This document shows positions 1 to 5,367 of a DNA stretch of 5,367 bases, one piece after another. Position numbers and translations under genes: made by a program. How positions within the stretch are numbered: the stretch's first letter is position 1; each line of letters opens with the position of its first letter. This DNA comes from Microcystis aeruginosa W13-11 (GTDB taxonomy: Bacteria > Cyanobacteriota > Cyanobacteriia > Cyanobacteriales > Microcystaceae), in NCBI GenBank assembly GCA_009995705.1, contig JAADBR010000193.1:1-5367 (forward strand), in the 5' to 3' direction. Under the pieces are notes generated by a model, which ran no database searches, was not told the DNA's origin, and saw only the letters and a program-made list of their open reading frames with translations.

Positions 1-191
1 AATTTCTGAAACTAATTTAAGGGTTAAAGCTGTTTTTCCGATTCCAGTTAACCCATAAATGGTAATTAATCGAGTTTTATTATCTAGCCATTCTTTTAAG
101 GTTGATATTTCTAACTTACGTCCATAGTTACAGTTTAATTCAGGTGCTTTTGTTAAGTCAATTATGGGGGATTGATCGTCATTGCGTAAAA
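1..191 (-). pseudogene. NB-ARC ATPase continuation with Walker A (partial, left edge; -1 frame relative to the HTH part)
   Basis: In the frame whose codons end at position 1, the minus strand reads through from 210 to the window edge. It encodes an APELN-x-NYGR segment, a WLDNKTRLITIYG strand and then the P-loop GLTGIGKT with ALTLKLVSEI after it. This closely follows the typical start of a cyanobacterial NB-ARC domain (YGR...L..W....CRL..L.G.GGIGKT). From the in-frame stop at 213-211 to the edge there is no in-frame ATG, GTG or TTG, so the ATPase part has no start of its own here. It depends on joining to the upstream HTH frame. Frame-corrected, the P-loop would lie near residues 171-178, a normal distance after the HTH. 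The rest (Walker B, sensor/ARC region, C-terminal repeats) is outside the window. The call could be a pseudogene, a programmed or slippage-expressed gene, or a one-base sequencing error in A6T5. Confidence 0.7.
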
Positions 192-563
192 ATTTTTTGT
201 TTTTTGTTCGTTATTAATTGTTTGTAGAGATTGATCACAAATATGAATATTTCCTTGATTAACTTGTAAACAATGACCAAAATTAGAAGTTTGAGAAACC
301 CGATATTTTCTTTCTAACTTGGATCGCAAATTATCTTTATTAACATCTTCGTCTAATACCTTACCCAACTTTTTCCATAAGTTAGCAGCTTCTTTTTTAA
401 TATAAGATTCACTGCAACCATTAAAAGATTGAGCAATTTGCCAATATTTTTGACCTTGCCAAACCCCTGTCAAGATTGCTTCTTGTACTGGTGTCAGATG
501 AGACTCCACTTTCTCAAACATTAAATCATCAATATCTTGTAGAATCTTATCAATATTAGTCAT
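162..563 (-). CDS. N-terminal HTH (vMAP-M9-like) part of an NB-ARC/STAND ATPase, ended early by a frame change
   Basis: This 133-residue reading frame starts at ATG 563-561. Residues about 5-90 resemble the helix-turn-helix domain at the start of many cyanobacterial NB-ARC and WD40-NB-ARC proteins (vMAP-M9 type). The pattern seen is L-x-x-VQ-x-AIL-x-G-x-WQGQKY-x-x-IA, then C-SESYIK (50-56), LWKKL (62-66) and a V-x-K-x-NLRSKLE segment (74-84). A linker follows, rich in Asn/Gln/Thr. The last nine residues look out of frame: shifting by -1 around residue 124 joins this domain directly to the Walker A segment at 1-191. On its own it would be a free HTH-like domain. In the family the domain serves as an adaptor or recognition module in front of the ATPase. 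No Shine-Dalgarno is visible, but a good extended -10 promoter lies about 35 bases upstream. Recognition of the domain is from memory of the family pattern. Confidence 0.75.
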   Translation of the reverse strand: MTNIDKILQDIDDLMFEKVESHLTPVQEAILTGVWQGQKYWQIAQSFNGCSESYIKKEAANLWKKLGKVLDEDVNKDNLRSKLERKYRVSQTSNFGHCLQVNQGNIHICDQSLQTINNEQKTKNFYAMTINPP

Positions 564-597
564 TTGGGTTTAAAAAATTAGAGGGTTAATCCAATAT

Positions 598-626
598 ATT
601 ATACCAAACGGGACTAAGACTGTACC
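598..626 (-). promoter_or_regulatory. Candidate promoter of the NB-ARC gene (extended -10)
   Basis: Read on the minus strand, TATAAT (603-598) is a perfect -10 hexamer and is preceded by TGG, giving the extended TGnTATAAT form. A weak -35 (GGTACA, 626-621, 3 of 6 matches) lies 17 bases upstream. Transcription would begin near 591, giving a leader of roughly 28 bases to ATG 563. The -35 falls inside the first copy of the repeat at 621-635, so a protein bound there could block or recruit polymerase. Confidence 0.55.
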
Positions 627-660
627 ATAACCTACCTATAAATTGTGTACCAAAGCCTAC
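621..660 (+). repeat. Direct repeat pair TGTACCAWARCCTAC, 25-base period
   Basis: TGTACCATAACCTAC (621-635) and TGTACCAAAGCCTAC (646-660) match at 13 of 15 positions and start 25 bases apart. A third, looser copy (ATACCAAACGGGAC) begins at 601. The array overlaps the minus-strand -35/-10 area and leads into the inverted repeat. Such spacing is typical of regulator binding sites, but the protein that would bind is not identifiable from the sequence. Confidence 0.55.
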
Positions 661-668
661 TTTGGTAC
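647..668. promoter_or_regulatory. Perfect 9-bp inverted repeat, likely operator
   Basis: GTACCAAAG (647-655) and CTTTGGTAC (660-668) are exact reverse complements around a CCTA centre. The left arm is part of the second direct-repeat copy. The right arm sits where the -35 of the candidate plus-strand promoter would be. There is no U-tract after it and it lies between divergent genes, so an operator is more likely than a terminator. It could also form a DNA or RNA hairpin. Confidence 0.55.
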
Positions 669-687
669 TAAAATCAAGCGCTACAAT
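660..687 (+). promoter_or_regulatory. Candidate promoter of the vWA-PP2C-kinase operon
   Basis: TACAAT (682-687) is a good -10, and CTTTGG (660-665), 16 bases upstream, is a poor -35 lying in the right arm of the inverted repeat. An alternative -10, TAAAAT, is at 669-674. Start of transcription near 694 would give a leader of about 118 bases to ATG 812. A poor -35 under a palindrome is what an activator-dependent or repressed promoter often looks like. Base pattern is the only support. Confidence 0.35.
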
Positions 688-811
688 ACTGAAATGTTAG
701 GTAAATCAAGCTAATTAGTCCTATTTGCTTGCTAGATTGTCATCATAGCCCATTTTGCGGTGACATAATCATCTTTTCCCTTTCAAAAATCAATGAAGTA
801 ATCTTTAAATT

Positions 812-1612
812 ATGTATCAAGAACTACTGAGTAGAGCCAACCCTGGATTTATCCTGATTATGATTGATCAGTCAGCTTCAATGTCAGATAAATACGCCAA
901 TTCAAATAAAGCAGAGTTTGCCGCATTAGCCGTTAATCGAGTCATCGGAGAAATTATTACAGCTTGTTCATCGGGTAATGAGATTAAAGACAGATGTTTT
1001 GTGGCGGTGGTTGGCTATGGAGCAAGTATTAATATACTATTTCTAGACAAAGCCTCAGAGTTGGCTAAAAATCCCAATACAACAACCCTTAAGAGAAAAG
1101 TCTCTGATGGTGCAGGTGGGTTGGTTGAAGTGGATGAAGTAATGCGAGTGTTTGTGAAACCGACTGCAAGTAATGGAACACCAATGGCTGAAGCCTTTAA
1201 ACAGGCTTATAATGGGGTAGAAAAATTTATTTCTAATCATCCCGATAGTTTTCCACCCGTTGTGATTAATATAACCGATGGAGAACCTAATGATTCTAAT
1301 GCCGCTACTACTGAAGCGAAAAAACTAGCACAACTTAAAACAAGTGACGGTAACGTGATTGTTTTGAATGCTCATATTTCTAACGCATCAGCAGGGAAAA
1401 TAGAGTTACCTAGTGACAATGCTGGTTTTAGCAATAATAAATTTGCTAACTTTTTGTTTGATATTTCCAGTGTGCTTCCTGATCCTCTTGCTGAGAGTGC
1501 CAAAAATGCGGGTTTTAATGTTCAACCTAATGCCAGAGGTTTTATCTTTAATGCTGATGCTGAAGCACTGATTAAACTTCTTCAATTTGGTTCTCAAGGA
1601 GCATTACGCTAA
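812..1612 (+). CDS. vWA domain protein, TerY-like, intact MIDAS
   Basis: This 266-residue protein is essentially a single von Willebrand factor A domain with no signal peptide or membrane segment, so it should be cytoplasmic. The first strand FILIMID leads to the MIDAS motif D19-x-S21-x-S23. The second MIDAS loop is NGTPM, with T123, and the third is ITDGEPND, with D156. All metal ligands are therefore present and Mg2+-dependent ligand binding is expected. The length and the early DxSxS place it with TerY-type vWA proteins, which in TerY-phosphorylation triads sit beside a PP2C phosphatase and a kinase, as here. No zinc ribbon follows the vWA domain, and the last 40 residues (NARGFIFNADAEAL and after) are a helix-strand extension. 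It is the first gene of the cluster. ATG 812 is the first start that gives a full first strand; it has no clear Shine-Dalgarno. Its likely role is docking or scaffolding for the kinase and phosphatase (inferred). Confidence 0.88.
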   Translation: MYQELLSRANPGFILIMIDQSASMSDKYANSNKAEFAALAVNRVIGEIITACSSGNEIKDRCFVAVVGYGASINILFLDKASELAKNPNTTTLKRKVSDGAGGLVEVDEVMRVFVKPTASNGTPMAEAFKQAYNGVEKFISNHPDSFPPVVINITDGEPNDSNAATTEAKKLAQLKTSDGNVIVLNAHISNASAGKIELPSDNAGFSNNKFANFLFDISSVLPDPLAESAKNAGFNVQPNARGFIFNADAEALIKLLQFGSQGALR

Positions 1613-1629
1613 AGTTATTGTCATTAATT

Positions 1630-3255
1630 ATGGAATCTAATCATAAAGTTTCAGTCATCCGTCGGTTCAGTGATAGAACTCATAAAGAGATGGAAACCAT
1701 TAGCGGTTGTCAAGATAATTTTAGCTATAATGAAGCTAAGAATTGTTTTGCGATCGCCGATGGTGCAACTCAATCATTTTACTCAAGTATATGGTCAAAA
1801 CTTCTTGTTGATTATTTTTGTGAAAATCCCCAGATTGATAAAAACAATTGGCAAGAATGGCTTGAACTAATTCAGCAAAAATGGTTAGAAGAAGTTAGAG
1901 CAGAATTAGAAAAAGCAAAAAGCGGTAATAATTTTGCCTGGATTGAGATTTACAATGGTTTGGAACGTTCTAAATCAGCAACATCTACCTTTATTGGGTT
2001 ACAATTTATTGAAAATCAAGCAAAAATCTCAATTGTTGGCGATAGCTGTCTGTTTATTTTTCAGGGAAATCAATTAATTCAAACCTATTTATTGAAAAAA
2101 TCAACGAATTTTAATGATAGACCTGGATATTTTGGAAGTCGCTCTAAAAATAATGATGATTATGAGCCAGAGTTTTTAGACATCGAATTAAAATACAAAC
2201 AACATTCAGATAAGCTTTATTTTGTACTAGCAACTGACGCTCTAGCTGAATATATTTTTAAATATACAGAACAGCAAAGAGATATTTTAACAACTTTACT
2301 TACCATTAATTCAGAACAGGAGTTTGAGAATTTTGTAAAATCTGCTAGACATAATGGCACGATAAAAATGAAAAATGATGATGTCACTTTAATGATTTTA
2401 GAAGTCAGTGATGGTGAAATCGTCAGTTTGCCTACACAAACCAGAAAAGAAAATCAAAAAGATCCTCCTATCATTTTACCTTCAAGTAATGAAAATAAAC
2501 AGCCTTTTAACGAAGATCAAAACAATTCTTCAAGCGTAGAAAAAGAACCTGAAGACAATACTGCTGATCAAAAGTTACAAGATACTTCTGGTTTTGCCAA
2601 AATAAGCTCCAATCTACAAACATTATTAAAATTTCTGCCATCTTTACCCATGACGCGCCGCAATTTGAGAGGAGTTTCTTCTTCAAGTCCTCAACTGAGA
2701 GAAGACAAACCACCCGTAATTAAAGGAATAGATGGAATCCGTAATCTTCTCCTTGTTTTTATTCCTTTAAATATATTCTTAACTATACTCTCCACTGCGA
2801 CCATATTATATTTTATTTCTCAGACAGCTAACAAAATAAATAGTATAAAAACTGAACAATCAAGCAATTCAAATTCATCTAGTCAAGTCACTAAATATGA
2901 ACCTAAATATATGAACCTTGAAAAAGGAAATAAAATCTACAAAGATCAAACTTTTCAAGAAATTATTATTCCTGCTTTATCTGACTCATCTCAGGTTTTA
3001 ATTTTAGAAGAAGGAGACAAATGGATTAAATTTCAGATTGATCTTTATGCTAATCAAGCAATCTTGAATCAATGTTCTACTTGTGCAAGGGATGAAATAG
3101 AAATAAAACCCAAGACAAATCTGAGAACTTTGGCTAGTGAATCAGAAAGGGATGTTTTTGGACAATTAAGCGAACCATCAAAGTTTAAAAAACTTGAATT
3201 TGATTCCCTTCCCAATTGGTCTAAATTTACATTTGTGGGGTATGTAAAAAAATGA
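1630..3255 (+). CDS. Membrane-anchored PP2C-type protein phosphatase with SH3-like C-terminal repeats
   Basis: I prefer ATG 1630 (541 residues) over the in-frame TTG at 1618, because neither has a clear ribosome site and similarity begins after the ATG. Residues about 8-260 form a PP2C domain with its metal-binding acidic motifs in order: QDN (28-30), ADGA (43-46, D44), SATST (116-120), GDS (137-139, D138), TDA (202-204, D203) and DDVT (250-253). It therefore looks catalytically competent: Mn/Mg-dependent removal of phosphate from Ser/Thr. A low-complexity Ser/Asn/Glu linker (about 265-365) precedes one hydrophobic transmembrane helix (about 372-397), flanked on the N side by Arg/Lys. That suggests phosphatase in the cytoplasm and the C-terminus outside. 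Residues about 427-541 contain two SH3b-like repeats, each ending in a W-x-K-F type strand, with a CSTC pair (482-485). They could bind peptidoglycan or a ligand. The stop overlaps the kinase start by four bases (ATGA), so the two are probably translationally coupled. Confidence 0.85.
   Translation: MESNHKVSVIRRFSDRTHKEMETISGCQDNFSYNEAKNCFAIADGATQSFYSSIWSKLLVDYFCENPQIDKNNWQEWLELIQQKWLEEVRAELEKAKSGNNFAWIEIYNGLERSKSATSTFIGLQFIENQAKISIVGDSCLFIFQGNQLIQTYLLKKSTNFNDRPGYFGSRSKNNDDYEPEFLDIELKYKQHSDKLYFVLATDALAEYIFKYTEQQRDILTTLLTINSEQEFENFVKSARHNGTIKMKNDDVTLMILEVSDGEIVSLPTQTRKENQKDPPIILPSSNENKQPFNEDQNNSSSVEKEPEDNTADQKLQDTSGFAKISSNLQTLLKFLPSLPMTRRNLRGVSSSSPQLREDKPPVIKGIDGIRNLLLVFIPLNIFLTILSTATILYFISQTANKINSIKTEQSSNSNSSSQVTKYEPKYMNLEKGNKIYKDQTFQEIIIPALSDSSQVLILEEGDKWIKFQIDLYANQAILNQCSTCARDEIEIKPKTNLRTLASESERDVFGQLSEPSKFKKLEFDSLPNWSKFTFVGYVKK
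1750..1757. repeat. HIP1 palindrome GCGATCGC
   Basis: The octamer GCGATCGC occurs once, inside the phosphatase gene over the codons for the ADGA metal-binding motif region. HIP1 is strongly over-represented in many cyanobacterial genomes, so it supports a cyanobacterial host. A single copy in 5.4 kb is suggestive only. Confidence 0.6.
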
Positions 3256-4586
3256 AATATCCGCTTAGAACTGACTATGAAACAGTCGTAAAATACCCTG
3301 ATAGATTTATATACGATGGTATTTTACAACAAGGAAAACCTGTTAAGCAAAAGCAAAATCAGAACTTTTTACTGTCTCATAATGGCGGAAAAGCCGTTGT
3401 TTATGAAATTCAAACTAATCCTAAAAAATATGCCCTTAAATGTTGGATAGAAGATTTAGGGGATCTAAAAATTCGTTATAAGGCGATTGATGCCTATCTT
3501 AAAACAGTTCAACTTCCTTATTTTGTTGATTTTGCTTACCAAGAACAAGGAATTTTAGTCAATGGACAAAGATTTCCCATTATTAGAATGGAATGGGTTG
3601 ATGGTATTAGCTTTAAAGACTTTATATCTAATAATATTAATAACCAGACTTCTATCCGTAACTTTGCCGAAAAATTCTTAGAAATGGTTAAAATTCTTCA
3701 TCAAAATAATATTTCTCATGGAGACTTACAACACGGTAATATTATAGTGCGTAAAAATGGTGATCTATGTTTAATTGACTATGATAGTTTATATGTTCCT
3801 CAATTAAGCAACGCAACCGACAATATTAAAGGACTCCCTGGTTATCAACATCCTAACAGAAATAAGTTATCTAAATTAAGTCCAAAAGCTGACTATTTCT
3901 CAGAAATGGTAATTTATTTATCATTGCTTGTTCTATCAGAAAATCCCAACTATTGGCAACAAATACAACAAGAAGAAAGGCTACTATTTTCCGAAAAAGA
4001 CCTAATTAAACCTAATTCATCCAAGATTTTCAAAGAACTTAAAAATCTTTCTCCTGAGATTGTGTATTTTACCCAAGAATTAGAGAAATTTTGTCAACAA
4101 TCAAATATTGAAAACCTACAACCTCTTGAAAATTTAGTCAACAATTACACAGGAGTTAAATGGAGTTTTGTGCCTCCTACTAAACCTATTCCAATCGTTA
4201 CTTCACCTGTTCCTGTAGTTAATAATCCTACTAATTGGGGTTTTTCATCTAATCCTAATTCTACTCCATCCCCATACCCTCCTCCCTCAAGTCAAGGATG
4301 GACTTTCTCCCCTAACGGAGTTCAAACTCAAACCAGTCCAAAAAATACAACATCTTCAGATCCCTGGACAAAACTTGAAACCAATTCATCAAGTGCTTGG
4401 GATAAATTTGACACGGGTAAAACACCACCTCCAACAGATTGGGGTAAACTCACTCAACAACCTCCAAAAGAAGCACCAGTACCTATCCCAGATGAAAACA
4501 TTTGGGATAAATTTGATAATATTTGGAAGAAACTTACAACATCCGTATCATCTATTTGGAACAAAATTTTGAACTGGTTTAATTAG
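3252..4586 (+). CDS. Ser/Thr protein kinase-like protein with Pro/Trp-rich tail
   Basis: The 444-residue protein has a kinase-like domain over residues about 22-300. The glycine-rich loop is reduced to NGGKAVVYEI (44-53). The ATP-binding Lys is K63 in YALKCW, and the catalytic loop is HGDLQHGN (156-163, D158 and N163). The DFG equivalent is IDYDS (D176), followed by a GLPGYQHP segment (194-201) where the activation loop/APE region should be. The key residues are present, so activity is plausible. HGD for HRD and DYD for DFG mark a divergent family like those in TerY-phosphorylation triads and lipopolysaccharide-kinase-like folds. Residues about 307-410 are a Pro/Ser/Thr/Asn-rich linker. The tail carries six W-x-K-[F/L/I] motifs (W372, W383, W397, W418, W425, W436) and ends in an amphipathic helix. 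There is no transmembrane helix and no zinc ribbon. The start overlaps the phosphatase stop (ATGA). It probably opposes that phosphatase on shared targets. Confidence 0.85.
   Translation: MKYPLRTDYETVVKYPDRFIYDGILQQGKPVKQKQNQNFLLSHNGGKAVVYEIQTNPKKYALKCWIEDLGDLKIRYKAIDAYLKTVQLPYFVDFAYQEQGILVNGQRFPIIRMEWVDGISFKDFISNNINNQTSIRNFAEKFLEMVKILHQNNISHGDLQHGNIIVRKNGDLCLIDYDSLYVPQLSNATDNIKGLPGYQHPNRNKLSKLSPKADYFSEMVIYLSLLVLSENPNYWQQIQQEERLLFSEKDLIKPNSSKIFKELKNLSPEIVYFTQELEKFCQQSNIENLQPLENLVNNYTGVKWSFVPPTKPIPIVTSPVPVVNNPTNWGFSSNPNSTPSPYPPPSSQGWTFSPNGVQTQTSPKNTTSSDPWTKLETNSSSAWDKFDTGKTPPPTDWGKLTQQPPKEAPVPIPDENIWDKFDNIWKKLTTSVSSIWNKILNWFN
4397..4516 (+). repeat. 15-base direct repeat in the kinase tail (copies at 4397-4411 and 4502-4516)
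   Basis: TTGGGATAAATTTGA occurs exactly twice, 105 bases (35 codons) apart, encoding the identical WDKFD motif at residues 383-387 and 418-422. Identity at the DNA level, wobble bases included, suggests recent duplication of part of the tail. Four other W-x-K-[F/L/I] copies are more diverged. Confidence 0.7.
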
Positions 4587-4612
4587 CTATCTGATTATTC
4601 TGTGCAGTTCTC

Positions 4613-5035
4613 CTATCCTAAAATAAACCCCATTGCTTGATTAATAATTTTATTTTTATCAATCATAGCCTCAATTTCTTCGGGTTTATATATACCCTCA
4701 AAAGCTTCTAATGCCGATTGTCTTAAAGCTGAAGAATAAGCATCATCTAAGGTTTCTTTTAATTCTTCTGATGTTAGATAATTTCCTCCAGTTTTACGTC
4801 GTTTATTAATGCGTTGAATCTGTCTAACAGAATTAGAAATAGAGGTTTCCCCTGAGCGTGTACTGCGTTTTTCTGCTTGCTGTTTAATCAGATGTAATAG
4901 AACAATAATACTAAAGCTAAAAATCTTATCGAGCTTATCATCTTTGCTCATTTCTGTCATCTCCTCTACCAGGAGCAAGGCATCGGGAACATTTCCTACT
5001 AAAAGTAAATCCTTTAATTCTAACAATTCTTCCAT
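4613..5035 (-). CDS. DUF29 family protein
   Basis: This 140-residue, mostly helical soluble protein fits the DUF29 family, which is abundant and often multicopy in cyanobacteria. Support comes from the start MEELLELKDLLL, a DALLLVEEM helix, and the family's most conserved block, LLHLIKQQAEKRSTRS (46-61), followed by SISNSVRQIQRINKRRK. The C-terminal part (LTSEEL to the end) is acidic then helical, as in relatives, and the length is normal. The function of DUF29 is not established. The start at ATG 5035-5033 is supported by AGGGG on the minus strand (5044-5040), four bases upstream. Its stop faces the kinase stop across 26 bases, which hold no clear terminator. It follows the DUF4351-like gene by 54 bases on the same strand and may share its transcript. 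Confidence 0.85.
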   Translation of the reverse strand: MEELLELKDLLLVGNVPDALLLVEEMTEMSKDDKLDKIFSFSIIVLLHLIKQQAEKRSTRSGETSISNSVRQIQRINKRRKTGGNYLTSEELKETLDDAYSSALRQSALEAFEGIYKPEEIEAMIDKNKIINQAMGFILG

Positions 5036-5039
5036 ATTG

Positions 5040-5044
5040 CCCCT
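5040..5044 (-). promoter_or_regulatory. Ribosome binding site of the DUF29 gene
   Basis: AGGGG on the minus strand lies four bases before ATG 5035. A possible promoter just upstream (TTGGTT, 17 bases, GATAAT) would start transcription inside this site, so it is unlikely to serve this start. Confidence 0.5.
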
Positions 5045-5089
5045 ATTATCAATTCAGTCGTTTTTTGAACCAAGCCAGATATAATTAAC

Positions 5090-5367
5090 TTATTCAGAGA
5101 GGAATCGTCTGATTAAATCTTCTCGTGAAGACTCTAATAATAAACGACTAGACTCCATCGGTGATAACTTGAGCAACTCATCAACAACTTTTATTAAAGA
5201 CTCATCCAATTCTCCAAACCTCACTTGCATTAAATTTTCAATAATTTGTCGTTGTCCTTGTTGAAGTCCTTGTTGAAGTCCTTCCCGTTTAGTCGCCTCT
5301 TTCCACTCTAAATAAGATTGAGATAAAGCCATAAATACCTCCCTATCTTCTGATTCTAAAAGATTGT
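5090..5367 (-). CDS. C-terminal part of a DUF4351/Rpn-like protein (5' end outside the window)
   Basis: The reading frame is open from the right edge to the stop at 5092-5090. The visible 80 residues from ATG 5332 read MALSQSYLEWKEATKREG, then a QG-rich stretch (GLQQGLQQGQRQ), then about 45 residues of the form VRFGELDESLI...LLKLSP...LLLESSREDLIRRFL. The last part fits the DUF4351 domain, which in cyanobacteria usually ends Rpn-family (PD-(D/E)XK nuclease/'transposase') proteins. Upstream of ATG 5332 the frame stays open for at least 11 codons (NLLESEDREVF) to the edge. The entry is therefore either the end of a longer protein or, from ATG 5332, a separate 80-residue protein with a very good ribosome site. 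The nuclease domain, if present, is outside the window. Confidence 0.65.
   Translation of the reverse strand, partial: NLLESEDREVFMALSQSYLEWKEATKREGLQQGLQQGQRQIIENLMQVRFGELDESLIKVVDELLKLSPMESSRLLLESSREDLIRRFLSE
5256..5283 (-). repeat. 12-base tandem repeat, about 2.3 copies
   Basis: CCTTGTTGAAGT (plus-strand reading) is repeated at 5256-5267 and 5268-5279, with a partial third copy to 5283. On the coding strand it gives a four-residue GLQQ repeat between the N-terminal helix and the DUF4351-like region. Such in-frame QG/EG repeats vary in number among relatives and lengthen a coiled or linker segment. Confidence 0.75.
5333..5343 (-). promoter_or_regulatory. Strong Shine-Dalgarno for ATG 5332
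   Basis: On the minus strand GGGAGG (5343-5338) sits five bases (TATTT) before ATG 5332. It is the best ribosome site in the window. It supports translation starting at 5332, either as the true start of a short gene or as an internal start within a longer one. Confidence 0.65.

Larger units (their letters stand above)
564..811. promoter_or_regulatory. Divergent intergenic region between NB-ARC gene and vWA-PP2C-kinase operon
   Basis: These 248 bases contain no convincing gene on either strand. The NB-ARC-proximal half (598-690) is dense in signals: a minus-strand extended -10, two copies of a 15-base element, a perfect inverted repeat and a plus-strand -10. The half nearer the vWA gene (691-811) holds only weak promoter-like words, for example CATAAT at 764-769, and no strong ribosome binding site. 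The nearest purine run, GAAG at 794-797, is too far from ATG 812 to be convincing. Confidence 0.7.

Noticed and set aside
737..769. TTGTCA ... CATAAT as a promoter for the vWA gene
   Set aside because: The spacer is 21 bases, too long for a normal sigma-70-type promoter; the -10 at 682-687 is better placed.
1055..1240. Minus-strand ORF inside the vWA gene
   Set aside because: Shadow of a well-supported vWA coding frame; its protein has no recognisable motif. The same holds for 1406-1597, 1670-1870, 2507-2713 and 4375-4572.
1618..1629. TTG 1618 as the phosphatase start
   Set aside because: ATG 1630 is in frame four codons later, no Shine-Dalgarno favours TTG, and the extra four residues add no recognisable similarity.
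4571..4610. GAACTG (4571-4576) and CAGTTC (4605-4610) as a terminator stem between the convergent kinase and DUF29 genes
   Set aside because: Six-base arms with a 28-base loop and no U-tract; too weak to call a terminator.
5045..5073. Minus-strand TTGGTT-17-GATAAT as a DUF29 promoter
   Set aside because: It would start transcription within the ribosome binding site, leaving almost no leader; read-through from the upstream gene is simpler.
1..5367. tRNA, rRNA, CRISPR array or insertion-sequence ends
   Set aside because: No cloverleaf, regular repeat-spacer pattern or terminal inverted repeat with target duplication was seen on either strand.

Overview
The window is AT-rich and looks cyanobacterial. 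It has one HIP1 octamer (GCGATCGC, 1750-1757), a DUF29-type protein, a DUF4351-like protein and an NB-ARC ATPase with a vMAP-type helix-turn-helix. All of these are common in cyanobacteria with large accessory genomes. The species cannot be fixed from this sequence.

Layout. (a) 1-563, minus strand: the 5' part of a STAND/NB-ARC ATPase gene. An N-terminal HTH-like domain (ORF 563 to 162) is separated by a -1 frame change near 198-188 from the continuation that carries the Walker A motif and runs off the left edge. (b) 564-811: a divergent intergenic region with a repeated TGTACCAWARCCTAC element, a perfect 9-bp inverted repeat and candidate promoters on both strands. (c) 812-4586, plus strand: a tight three-gene cluster of a vWA protein with an intact MIDAS, a membrane-anchored PP2C-like phosphatase with SH3-like C-terminal repeats, and a Ser/Thr-kinase-like protein with a Pro/Trp-rich tail. 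The last two overlap by 4 bp (ATGA). (d) 4613-5367, minus strand: a DUF29-like gene and the 3' end of a gene with a DUF4351-like C-terminus, which contains a strong internal ribosome binding site.

How the genes may work together. vWA + PP2C + kinase is the composition of the 'TerY-phosphorylation triad', a signalling module known from comparative genomics of tellurite-resistance/stress and conflict systems. The kinase and phosphatase probably set the phosphorylation state of shared targets, and the vWA protein probably acts as a metal-dependent docking platform. The divergent NB-ARC protein belongs to a class linked to conflict and defence systems (STAND NTPases), and its HTH type is named after vWA-MoxR-associated proteins. 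Placing it against a vWA/PP2C/kinase operon, with shared repeats covering both promoters, suggests one sense-and-respond system. That link is inference. The DUF29 and DUF4351 genes converge on the operon and are probably unrelated neighbours.
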